Origin: an uncultured Pelagibacteraceae bacterium
GTDB taxonomy: Bacteria; Pseudomonadota; Alphaproteobacteria; Pelagibacterales; Pelagibacteraceae
Assembly: GCA_902560805.1 (NCBI GenBank)
Contig: CACENW010000004.1
Location: 47,736 to 111,735 of the forward strand
Length of the DNA stretch: 64,000 nt
Reading direction: 5' to 3'
A model generated the notes under the pieces. That model had not been told where the DNA came from. It ran no database searches and worked only from the letters and a program-made list of their open reading frames with translations. Shown in pieces: positions 43,612 to 50,922 of the stretch (the first letter of the stretch is position 1; each line of letters starts with the position of its first letter). The position numbers and the translations under genes are program-made.

Positions 43612-44676
43612 ATGAAAAATCTAAAAAAAATACCTTTTATCCTTTCAATGTTGTCATTATTGACATTCTTTACACCAACTAACGCTGATATTAAAGTAGT
43701 TGCATCTATTAAGCCTATACATTCTCTTGCAAGCTACCTTATGGATGGTGTTGCTAAACCTGATTTAATAGTTGATGGCTACGCATCTCCACATGGATTT
43801 GCAATGAAGCCATCACATGCAAAAATGTTACAAAATGCTGACTTAATTTTTTGGGTTGGAGAGGATTTGGAAAATTTTTTAGAAAAACCGTTAAAATCAA
43901 TTGCAAAAAAAGCAGAAAAAATTGAATTAATGGAAATCAAAGGATTGCAAGTATTAAAATTTAGAGAAAGAAATATTTTTGATGATCATGATGATCACGG
44001 ACATGACGATCATGACGACCATGGTAAAAAAGAAGATGATCACGACGACCACGATCATGACGACCATGGTAAAAAAGAAGATGATCATGACGATCATGGA
44101 CATGACGATCACGGTAAAAAAGATGGTCACGATGATCATGACGACCATGATGGACATGAAGGACACCACCACGGTGAATTTGATCCACACATTTGGTTAG
44201 ATCCTGTAAATGCCAAAGTTATATTAAAGGAAATGGCTGAACACTTAATTGAAAATGACTCAAAAAACGAGGCTACTTATAAAAGTAACTTAAAAAAAGT
44301 TCTTAATGATATTGATAAACTTACTGCAGACGTTAAGGTTGAGTTAAATAAGAGTGTTGCTTCAATTGTTTTTCATGATGCATATCAATATTTTGAAGAA
44401 AGATTTAACGTAAATATTTTGGGTGCTTTCACAGTTAACACTGATGTAATGCCAGGTGCAGAACAATTAAAAGAAATTAGAGAGGTAATTGAGCATGATA
44501 AAGTTGCATGTGTATTTTCAGAGCCTCAATTTAACCCTGAAATTATTAAAGCTGTTGCAAAAGATATGAATATTAAAACTGGAGTAGTGGATCCTTTGGG
44601 AGCTACTTTAAATCCAGGAAAATCATTATACTTTGATTTAATAAGAAACATGTCTGCATCCTTTAAAGGTTGCTAA
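43612..44676 (+). CDS. znuA: Zinc ABC transporter substrate-binding protein ZnuA, His-rich loop
   Basis: The 354-residue exported protein has a signal peptide (about 1-25, ending TNA-DIK) and the metal-binding lobes of cluster A-I binding proteins: VASIKPIHSLASYLMDG (about 30-46), SPHGFAMKPSHAKMLQNADLI, the domain junction FDPHIWLDPVNAK (about 191-203), SIVFHDAYQYFEERF and GVVDPLG. Between the first lobe and FDPHIW is a flexible Asp/His loop (about residues 124-188) with about 20 His. It captures periplasmic zinc for ZnuBC. It heads the rightward arm with the GTPase, WD40 and small Cys/His genes. Confidence 0.96.
   Translation: MKNLKKIPFILSMLSLLTFFTPTNADIKVVASIKPIHSLASYLMDGVAKPDLIVDGYASPHGFAMKPSHAKMLQNADLIFWVGEDLENFLEKPLKSIAKKAEKIELMEIKGLQVLKFRERNIFDDHDDHGHDDHDDHGKKEDDHDDHDHDDHGKKEDDHDDHGHDDHGKKDGHDDHDDHDGHEGHHHGEFDPHIWLDPVNAKVILKEMAEHLIENDSKNEATYKSNLKKVLNDIDKLTADVKVELNKSVASIVFHDAYQYFEERFNVNILGAFTVNTDVMPGAEQLKEIREVIEHDKVACVFSEPQFNPEIIKAVAKDMNIKTGVVDPLGATLNPGKSLYFDLIRNMSASFKGC
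43979..44175 (+). repeat. Internal repeat encoding the ZnuA His/Asp loop
   Basis: The DNA repeats imperfectly with a unit of about 45 bp that encodes blocks such as DDHDDHDHDDHGKKE. Three GKKE/GKKD-ended blocks are visible, followed by a Gly/His-rich end (DGHEGHHHG). GATCATGA and GACGACCA words recur. Copy number could change by slippage without a frameshift, since the unit is a multiple of three. Confidence 0.85.
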
Positions 44677-44685
44677 TCGTTATTA

Positions 44686-45657
44686 ATGGAAAACAAGCAC
44701 CAAGTACCTGTTACTGTTTTAACAGGCTTTCTTGGTGCTGGAAAAACAACACTTCTTAATAGAATTCTAACAGAACAGCACGGCCAAAAGTACGCCGTTA
44801 TTGTAAATGAATTTGGTGAACAAGGTATTGATAATGACCTTGTGGTGGATGCTGACGAGGAAGTTTTTGAAATGAACAATGGCTGTATATGCTGCACAGT
44901 CAGAGGTGACCTAATTAGAATACTTAGTGGGTTAATGAAGCGAGCTGATAAACTTGATGCAATTATAGTTGAAACAACAGGTTTAGCAGATCCAGCTCCT
45001 GTAGCTCAAACCTTCTTTGTAGATCAAGATGTAGCAAATAAAACAAAGCTAGATGCAATTGTTACAGTTGCTGATGCAGTTCATCTAAGCTCACAAATTG
45101 AAGATCATCACGAAGCTGAGGAACAAATTGCTTTTGGTGATGTAATATTACTAAACAAAATAGATCTTGTGAAAGATGAGAATATAGACGTAGTAACAAA
45201 GAGAATTCGTAAAATTAATCCTTTTGCTAAAATTATTAAAACAACAAAATGTGGGGCACCACTAAAGGAAATTCTTAATCTTGATGCATTTAGTTTAAAA
45301 CGTATTTTAGAGGTAGAACCAGATTTTCTTGAGTCAGATCATGATCATGAGCATGATGATGATGTTACAAGTTTATCATTCGTATCTGACAAACCTCTAG
45401 ACATGGAAAAATTTCAAAACTGGTTTGGAAAACTTTTGCAGACAAAAGGTCAAGATATCATGAGAACTAAAGGAATACTTGATTTCAAAGGTGAAAATGA
45501 TCGATATGTATTTCAAGGTGTTCATATGTTGATGGACGCTTCTCCAATGGGAAAATGGCCAGACGATAAAGAACGTAGCTCTAGACTAGTGTTTATTGGA
45601 CGTAACCTAGAAACCATGAATTTAAAAGAAGGATTTGAAGCCTGTAAATCAGAATGA
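44686..45657 (+). CDS. COG0523 (CobW/ZigA-type) metal-chaperone GTPase
   Basis: The 323-residue G3E GTPase has Walker A LTGFLGAGKTTLLNRIL (about residues 12-28), the metal motif NGCICCTVRGDL with Cys67, Cys69 and Cys70, VETTGLADPAPVAQTF (about 105-120) and the NKxD-type LLNKIDLV (about 161-168). A short SDHDHEHDDD stretch (about 220-230) and the CobW C-terminal domain (about 235-320) follow. COG0523 proteins under Zur control deliver zinc to target proteins during scarcity; location 10 bp after znuA supports that role over cobalamin synthesis. It overlaps the WD40 gene by 4 bp. Confidence 0.9.
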   Translation: MENKHQVPVTVLTGFLGAGKTTLLNRILTEQHGQKYAVIVNEFGEQGIDNDLVVDADEEVFEMNNGCICCTVRGDLIRILSGLMKRADKLDAIIVETTGLADPAPVAQTFFVDQDVANKTKLDAIVTVADAVHLSSQIEDHHEAEEQIAFGDVILLNKIDLVKDENIDVVTKRIRKINPFAKIIKTTKCGAPLKEILNLDAFSLKRILEVEPDFLESDHDHEHDDDVTSLSFVSDKPLDMEKFQNWFGKLLQTKGQDIMRTKGILDFKGENDRYVFQGVHMLMDASPMGKWPDDKERSSRLVFIGRNLETMNLKEGFEACKSE

Positions 45658-46688
45658 CAACTGATTTAAATCAATTTCCACAGTTAGATAAAACTAAATT
45701 TGAGCAAAGAGGAATTCAGTTAGAAATTGGAGTTCCAGTAACCTGTGCAGTTTCAATTGGTAATTATATAGCTGCTGGTTTTGGCGATGGTACTATAAGA
45801 ATTTTCAGTTCTGGAGAAAAACACAAAACTTTAAAGGCTCATAAAGGTGTGATTCTTTGTATGGCAAAGGATGGTGATAATATTTTAACTGGTGGTGATG
45901 ATGGTTATTTTTTAAAAATTTCACTTAACGGAGAAATAAATGAAGTTACAAACTTTGGTTCACGATGGGTAGATCATGTTGCAGCACATAATGGAAACTT
46001 AGTTTGTTCTTCGGGTAAGGTAGTTTATTATTGGGATAAAAATAAAAAAGAACCAAAATCTTTAAATCATGATAGTACAATTGGAGGTTTAGCATTTGAT
46101 GCTAAAGGAAGACGGTTGGCTGTATCTAGATACGGAGGTGTTACAGTTTGGAAAAAAGATTACAGCAATAAGTGGAAATCAACAAAATTAGATTGGAAAG
46201 GTTCTCACAATAAAGTGAGTTTTAGCCCAGATGGTAAATACTTGGTAACTTCCATGCAAGAAAATGTACTTCGTTGCTGGCGTTTAAAAGATAAACTTGA
46301 TTTTGCTATGTCAGGATATGGCTCAAAAGTTAAAAGTTTTGCTTTCATTGATGATACAAGTTACTTGGCAACATCAGGAGCAATAGATGCAATATGTTGG
46401 CCTTTTGATGGTGAAGGACCAATGGGTCGTAAACCTATCTGTCTTCCTTATATAGGAAATAAACAAGTTACATTTATAGAACCATTCCCTGATGAAAAAG
46501 CAATTTTTGCTGGTTTGAGTGATGGTTCTGTTTTTTTATCTCAAATTGAAAATGAGAATAACACTATAATAATTAGAAGTTTCACAGGTTCTGAAGTTAG
46601 TGCAATCGCAATGACTGACGATAAATCAAGTATATTTATTGGTGACATGAGTGGAAATACTTTGTGGACTTCAATTTGGGATCAATAA
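45654..46688 (+). CDS. WD40-repeat beta-propeller protein of the zinc locus
   Basis: The 344-residue protein is built of WD40-like repeats: GNYIAAGFGDGTIRIFSSG, GDNILTGGDDGYFLKISLN, LAFDAKGRRLAVSRYGGVTVW, VSFSPDGKYLVTSMQENVLRCW and AIAMTDDKSSIFIGDMSG can be picked out, consistent with a six- or seven-blade propeller. There is no signal peptide, so it should be cytoplasmic, unlike periplasmic AztD-type zinc-binding propellers. It is coupled to the COG0523 GTPase (ATGA overlap), and this pairing recurs near znu genes in Alphaproteobacteria. A scaffold role in zinc delivery is a guess; the function is not established. Confidence 0.8.
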   Translation: MTTDLNQFPQLDKTKFEQRGIQLEIGVPVTCAVSIGNYIAAGFGDGTIRIFSSGEKHKTLKAHKGVILCMAKDGDNILTGGDDGYFLKISLNGEINEVTNFGSRWVDHVAAHNGNLVCSSGKVVYYWDKNKKEPKSLNHDSTIGGLAFDAKGRRLAVSRYGGVTVWKKDYSNKWKSTKLDWKGSHNKVSFSPDGKYLVTSMQENVLRCWRLKDKLDFAMSGYGSKVKSFAFIDDTSYLATSGAIDAICWPFDGEGPMGRKPICLPYIGNKQVTFIEPFPDEKAIFAGLSDGSVFLSQIENENNTIIIRSFTGSEVSAIAMTDDKSSIFIGDMSGNTLWTSIWDQ

Positions 46689-46692
46689 AAAA

Positions 46693-46935
46693 ATGTTTAA
46701 TAAAAAAAAACCAAATTTAGAAACAATTCAGAATTTAAAAAATTATTTTATAAAAAAATATGAAATACCAGAAAGTACAATTTTAAGCATTGCAGAATTA
46801 AATTGTCATGAACCTGATTGTCCCCCAACCGAGACAGTAATAACTGCTAGATCAATAGATGGATCTACTAAAAACTGGAAAATTCATAAACCTATAGATG
46901 AAATAAGTGAAAATGACATTAATGATTTAGAATAA
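46693..46935 (+). CDS. Small Cys/His-motif protein of the zinc locus
   Basis: This 80-residue protein has a central motif, ELNCHEPDCPPTETVI (about residues 36-50), with Cys38-His39-Glu40 and Cys43, a plausible metal site. The rest is Lys-rich and ends in DIND-LE. The frame opens 42 bp earlier, inside the WD40 gene, but the ATG at 46693, 4 nt after that stop, gives a sensible N-terminus. It is the last gene of the znuA-COG0523-WD40 unit. I do not recognise a named family; zinc binding or being a client of the GTPase are possibilities, not shown. Confidence 0.7.
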   Translation: MFNKKKPNLETIQNLKNYFIKKYEIPESTILSIAELNCHEPDCPPTETVITARSIDGSTKNWKIHKPIDEISENDINDLE

Positions 46936-46984
46936 AAATTGTTAATTATTGTAGAGAATTTTTTCTTGTTTCATATAATAAGAT

Positions 46985-47868
46985 ATGATGAATGATTTAA
47001 ATTTATTTAAAAAAATGGCTTTCTTGTTAAAAAAAATTTAATTTCTCAAACAAAGATAAATAAAATAAATAAAGTTGTTAATGAAGTAATTTCAAAAGAG
47101 AAAAAGAAAAAAAATGGTAATGGTGCAAATGGAACTCAATCCTATAATAATTACCATTTTGTTTACAATTCAGACTCATCAAAGAATAAAGAAATATTAA
47201 GACTAAATAATCCTCAGAACAGGCATAAAGTTTTCTATGAATTATCTAGAGATAAAAAGATTATATCCATAGCTAAAAAATTGTTAGGTGGAACAGTTAG
47301 ATTTCATCTTGGTAAATTAAATTTTAAGCTTCCAAATAAGAAAAAAGGAAGTGAAATTGGATGGCACCAAGATTGGGCTTTTTACCCTCATACCAACGAT
47401 GATTTAATCACAGTTGGTATATATTTAGATGATTGCTATGAGAAAAATGGGCCCCTTAAAATAATAAAAAATTCACACAAAAAGAAATTATACAGCCACC
47501 ACAGTAAAGAAAATTATTTTGTTGGAAAAATAGATACTAAGAAAAATAAAATAGGAACTAAAGATAGTGTTTCTATAACAGGAACTGCTGGAACAGTTGT
47601 TTTTTTTCATTGTAGATCAGTTCATGGGTCTGGACATAATCTTATGAATAACTCAAGACCCTTAATTTTATTTGGTTATAGAGCATGTGATGCATGGCCT
47701 CTAATTAATGATGGAAATCCTCATCCTGAGGTTAATTTAGAAAATTATGACAAAAATATTATTGTAGGAAATAAATCGATAAAACCAAGATTAACTAAAG
47801 TTCCAACCATAATCCCACTGCCTAAGAAGAAACACTACGTTTCTATCTATGAACTTCAAAAAAATTAA
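46985..47868 (+). pseudogene. Phytanoyl-CoA dioxygenase (PhyH)-family gene with one frameshift
   Basis: Two frames together encode one PhyH-type Fe(II)/2-oxoglutarate oxygenase of about 294 residues. From ATG 46985 the frame reads MMNDLNLFKK and then ends after eight more codons. The next frame, open from 47011, continues with K-NGFLVKKNLISQ, the usual PhyH N-terminus, and runs to 47868. One missing A in the A7 run at 47009-47015 explains the break. The core is intact: IGWHQDWAFYPHTNDD (HxD), HCRSVHGSGHNLM (distal His) and SRPLILFGYRACDAWP (Arg). Translation from TTG 47281 would lose the N-terminal third. It may be inactive, slippage-expressed or a sequence error. Confidence 0.75.
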
Positions 47869-47924
47869 ATCATATTAAAGTTTATTGTAATAAATCCTTA
47901 ACAAAACATTCATATAAATTTTGA

Positions 47925-48149
47925 ATGTCATTTTTAAAAAAATATCTAAAGTGGATAAGTACACTCTTAGTGTTAACTGGTATTTTACTTACAAATCTTA
48001 ATATTTACCCGCTGAATATTTATTTTCATGGGCTTGGTGTTGTCGGATGGACAATTTCAGGTTTCTTATTAAAGGATAAGGCCATTTTAACTAACTTTGG
48101 ATTACAAATTCCATTATTTGTAATCGGTATTTATAAAATTATTTTTTAA
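47925..48149 (+). CDS. Small membrane protein of unknown function
   Basis: The 74-residue protein has a basic start (SFLKKYLKW) and two or three hydrophobic spans (ISTLLVLTGILLTNL, IYFHGLGVVGWTISGFLL and LQIPLFVIGIYKIIF). NIYPLNIYFHGLG is a pattern common in small marine proteobacterial membrane proteins. No catalytic residues are evident. It shares its last base with the start of arsC (TAATG), so it may be co-transcribed with the arsenic genes. The function is unknown. Confidence 0.65.
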   Translation: MSFLKKYLKWISTLLVLTGILLTNLNIYPLNIYFHGLGVVGWTISGFLLKDKAILTNFGLQIPLFVIGIYKIIF

Positions 48150-48580
48150 TGAAAAATATTTTATTTGTATGCACAGGAAATTCAGCAAGAAGCATTATAG
48201 CTGAGAGTATTATTAATAACGAATACTCGAATAAATTTAAAGCTTTTAGCGCTGGTAGTAATCCATCAGGAAAAATCAATATTGATGTTAGAAGTTTTTT
48301 AGAGAAAAATAAAAATTATGATCTAACTAATTATAGTTCTAAAAACTTTGAAGAGTTTATCAATAATGAAATAAAGATGGATCACGTAATAACGGTATGC
48401 AATAACGCAAATAATGAGGTATGTCCTATTTGGCCTGATAAAAACCAAATTATACACTGGGATATAGACGATCCAGTAACTAAACTTCAAAATGCTAATG
48501 ACGAAGAAAAGCAAATAATCATTAGAAATACTTTCAATATTATAAGCAATAAAATTAAAGATTGGCTAGATGAAAAATAA
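48149..48580 (+). CDS. arsC: Arsenate reductase, low-MW phosphatase (ArsC) type
   Basis: The 143-residue protein has the N-terminal phosphatase loop FVCTGNSARS (Cys8, Arg14; CX5R) and two further cysteines in VITVCNNANNEVCPIWP (Cys84, Cys92), the relay set of arsenate reductases. HWDIDDPVTK is also typical. It reduces arsenate to arsenite with a thiol donor such as thioredoxin. It overlaps the downstream aquaporin-type channel by 11 bp. Arsenate enters through phosphate transporters, so this pair fits a cell with strong phosphate uptake. A tyrosine phosphatase role is less likely because of the extra Cys pair. Confidence 0.9.
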   Translation: MKNILFVCTGNSARSIIAESIINNEYSNKFKAFSAGSNPSGKINIDVRSFLEKNKNYDLTNYSSKNFEEFINNEIKMDHVITVCNNANNEVCPIWPDKNQIIHWDIDDPVTKLQNANDEEKQIIIRNTFNIISNKIKDWLDEK

Positions 48581-49229
48581 AAATAAATATTTTCTTTCAG
48601 AATTTATTGGAAGTTGCTTTCTAGTAATGATCATAGTTGGGTCAGGTTTAATGGCAGAAAATCTTACCAATGATACAGCGGTAATGCTAATTGCAAATAC
48701 TATAGCAACTGGAGCTGGATTGTTTGTGCTAATAACTGTTTTTGCAGATGTTTCTGGAGCTCATTTTAATCCATTTGTTAGCATTGCTATGACAATTACA
48801 GGAAAACTAAAAAAACGTCTTCTACCCTTTTATATTTCAGCTCAGATCCTTGGTTGTTTATTAGGTGTGGCTTTAGCTAATTTCTTTTTTGAACATCAGA
48901 TTTTTGAATTATCGACAAAATCAAGAGATGGTATCTATATTTTTGTATCAGAAATTATAGCAACATTAGGACTAATAATTATTATTTTTGGATCCATGAA
49001 GTCAGGTAAAATTACTGTAGCTGCATCTGTTGGGTTGTATATTACAGCTGGTTATTGGTTTACTTCATCAACATCTTTTGCAAATCCTGCTGTAGCAATA
49101 GCAAGAACATTCACAGAGTCGTTTACCGGTATAAGTTATTTGAACACTCCTTTTTATATAATTGCAGAATTAATTGGTATGTTAATTGCTGTTTATATCG
49201 CAAAAAAATTATTCTTAGAAAAAGATTGA
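48570..49229 (+). CDS. aqpS: AqpS-type aquaporin-family channel (probable arsenite efflux)
   Basis: The 219-residue MIP-family protein has six spans and both pore loops: SGAHFNPFVSIAMT (N67-P68-F69, a changed first NPA) and FANPAVAIARTF (N172-P173-A174, with selectivity Arg179). FLSEFIGSCFLVMIIVGSG is the first span. Channels of this type next to arsC, such as AqpS of Sinorhizobium, let arsenite leave the cell down its gradient and replace ArsB/Acr3 pumps. The 11-bp overlap with arsC is strong context. The substrate is inferred. Confidence 0.85.
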   Translation: MKNKNKYFLSEFIGSCFLVMIIVGSGLMAENLTNDTAVMLIANTIATGAGLFVLITVFADVSGAHFNPFVSIAMTITGKLKKRLLPFYISAQILGCLLGVALANFFFEHQIFELSTKSRDGIYIFVSEIIATLGLIIIIFGSMKSGKITVAASVGLYITAGYWFTSSTSFANPAVAIARTFTESFTGISYLNTPFYIIAELIGMLIAVYIAKKLFLEKD

Positions 49230-49387
49230 AAAATTTAAAACTAACAAACAATATTAAATTAATTAATAAAAAATTTAAAAAAAATGAATTTTATCATTTT
49301 TTAAAAACCTCAAACCTTTCAATAGTAATACCTAAAATTAAGAACAAGTATATTTTGGTTTCACAAAAAAGAATTACTAACTTATAA
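49226..49387 (+). pseudogene. Remnant of a Nudix hydrolase N-terminus
   Basis: A 53-codon frame starts at a TTG overlapping the aqpS stop and reads KNLKLTNNIKLINKKF, then LSIVIPKIKNKYILVSQKR and a stop. The last part resembles the first strands of ADP-ribose-pyrophosphatase-like Nudix enzymes (VV-x-P-x(5-7)-ILV-x-Q-x-R). The Nudix box itself is absent, and the ppx stop lies 24 bp further on. It looks like the 5' piece of a gene whose rest was deleted. The resemblance is short, so the family call is tentative. Confidence 0.4.
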
Positions 49388-49410
49388 GTTGTAATAGATT
49401 AAATTAAATT

Positions 49411-50922
49411 TTAATTATTTGAGTAAATTACTCTCGGCTCTAAAAATAATTCTCGCGCAAGGGCTTTAAATTTTTTTGTAACTTGTTTAGAAATTATTTC
49501 TTGGTGTTGTACTGGAATTTTTAAAAATACAGAGTTACCTCTTTTATACAATTTAAATTCCTCTAAGAAGATAGTTGAAATAGATGTAAGTGAGTGCGCA
49601 AATCTTAAGGCTGCACCAACTTGTTTACTAGAAAAAATTTCATTATTATTTAAAAAAGTTAAATATTCTATTTTAGGGTTGTATTTAATGCTGCAGTACC
49701 TCCAATAACATGAAAGAGCTATTTGAATTCTTTCTTTATGTGAAAGTCTCAATAATGGAGTATTTAATGTTTCTTGAAAAACTAATTCTGCTTTTTGAAA
49801 AGCACCAAGTCCCCAATCCATATGACTTAAAACACAAGCTAAATTAAGCAATTTTTCATCAAAATGTTCATTACCATCAAATACAGGTTTGATAAATTTA
49901 TGATACTTTTTGTAAGTTAATCCCAAATCACCTCTTTTCTTCGAAATATATTCTAATGATTTTTCAAAAACTTGAGAGCTATCAATATTTTTAAAGTAAT
50001 CTTTTGCCAGAGATCCCTCTCTAATACCGCTTATAGAGCATATTATGTTTTTTGGATTTGTTGCTCTCATGATCTCATCTAAAATTATAGAGCTATATGG
50101 TAGATAGGGTGTTCTAGATTTAGATATATATTCAACTGTTTTCAGTTTTGCTTTATTGAAGGATGCAATTTTTTCTACAAATGTCGATATAGTTTCATAA
50201 TTTACTGAATACTGATGGATTATATGGACAGGATGTTTATTCTGAAAAAGATGAAGTTTAAATAAAGCTCTCCATGTTCCACCAACTAAATATAGATTTT
50301 CAAATTTTTTTTTAAATAACCATTTCTCATCTTTCAAAAGTTGTTTTATATATTTAGAAAGGTTTCTCTTTTTAACAATTGGATTATTTATTAATCTTAA
50401 AACACCTAAGGGTAATGATGTTTTATTAGTGATCAAACCATTTTCAACACGAGCCAATTCTAAACTACCTCCACCAAGATCAGCAACTAACCCATCTACA
50501 TTATCAAATCCAATTTTAACACCCTCTGCTGAACAAATTGCTTCTTCCTCGCCACTTAAGATTTCTAGATTTTTCTTAAAAAGGTTTTCTACATATTCAA
50601 CAAATGGTTTTGCATCAGTTGCCTCTCTTAAAACTGCAGTTGCTATTATTTTTAAATTATCAATTTTAGAAACATGTAAAATCTCTGAAAATCTCTTCAA
50701 TACTTTTTGGGCATAATCAACACCAGACTTATGAAGTTTTTTTGATTTATCTAAATTTTTACCAAGTTCACAAACAGCTTTTTCATTAAAAAAAGGAACA
50801 CGAGAAGAGCTAAAATCCTCATAAATCAGCATCCTAATAGAATTAGAGCCTATATCAATAACTGCTAATTTAGCAGGTTTTAGTTTTAAATTTTGTTTAT
50901 TTTTAAAAACTTTAATTTCCAC
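49411..50922 (-). CDS. ppx: Exopolyphosphatase (Ppx/GppA family)
   Basis: The 503-residue protein has the actin-like phosphatase domain LAVIDIGSNSIRMLIYED (about residues 19-36) and GLVADLGGGSLELARVENG (about 139-157), with IICSISGIREGSLAKDYF, plus a C-terminal HD-like helical domain (about 330-500, ACVLSHMDWGLG). It releases phosphate from polyphosphate ends or acts on pppGpp. It overlaps ppk by 11 bp, so synthesis and degradation of polyphosphate are encoded together, beside the pst/pho genes. Confidence 0.95.
   Translation of the reverse strand: MEIKVFKNKQNLKLKPAKLAVIDIGSNSIRMLIYEDFSSSRVPFFNEKAVCELGKNLDKSKKLHKSGVDYAQKVLKRFSEILHVSKIDNLKIIATAVLREATDAKPFVEYVENLFKKNLEILSGEEEAICSAEGVKIGFDNVDGLVADLGGGSLELARVENGLITNKTSLPLGVLRLINNPIVKKRNLSKYIKQLLKDEKWLFKKKFENLYLVGGTWRALFKLHLFQNKHPVHIIHQYSVNYETISTFVEKIASFNKAKLKTVEYISKSRTPYLPYSSIILDEIMRATNPKNIICSISGIREGSLAKDYFKNIDSSQVFEKSLEYISKKRGDLGLTYKKYHKFIKPVFDGNEHFDEKLLNLACVLSHMDWGLGAFQKAELVFQETLNTPLLRLSHKERIQIALSCYWRYCSIKYNPKIEYLTFLNNNEIFSSKQVGAALRFAHSLTSISTIFLEEFKLYKRGNSVFLKIPVQHQEIISKQVTKKFKALARELFLEPRVIYSNN

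Noticed and set aside
43979..44175. Possible CRISPR-like direct repeats
   Set aside because: The repeat is continuous, a multiple of three, and codes for an in-frame His/Asp loop; there are no spacers and no cas genes.
43954..44190. Two long open frames opposite the ZnuA His-rich repeat
   Set aside because: They exist only because the repeated GAT/CAT/GAC words lack stops on the other strand; the sense frame is a complete ZnuA.
49055..49225. Longer frame overlapping aqpS and running into the Nudix-like stub
   Set aside because: The part before 49226 is an out-of-frame reading of the aquaporin gene, rich in Cys and without family features.
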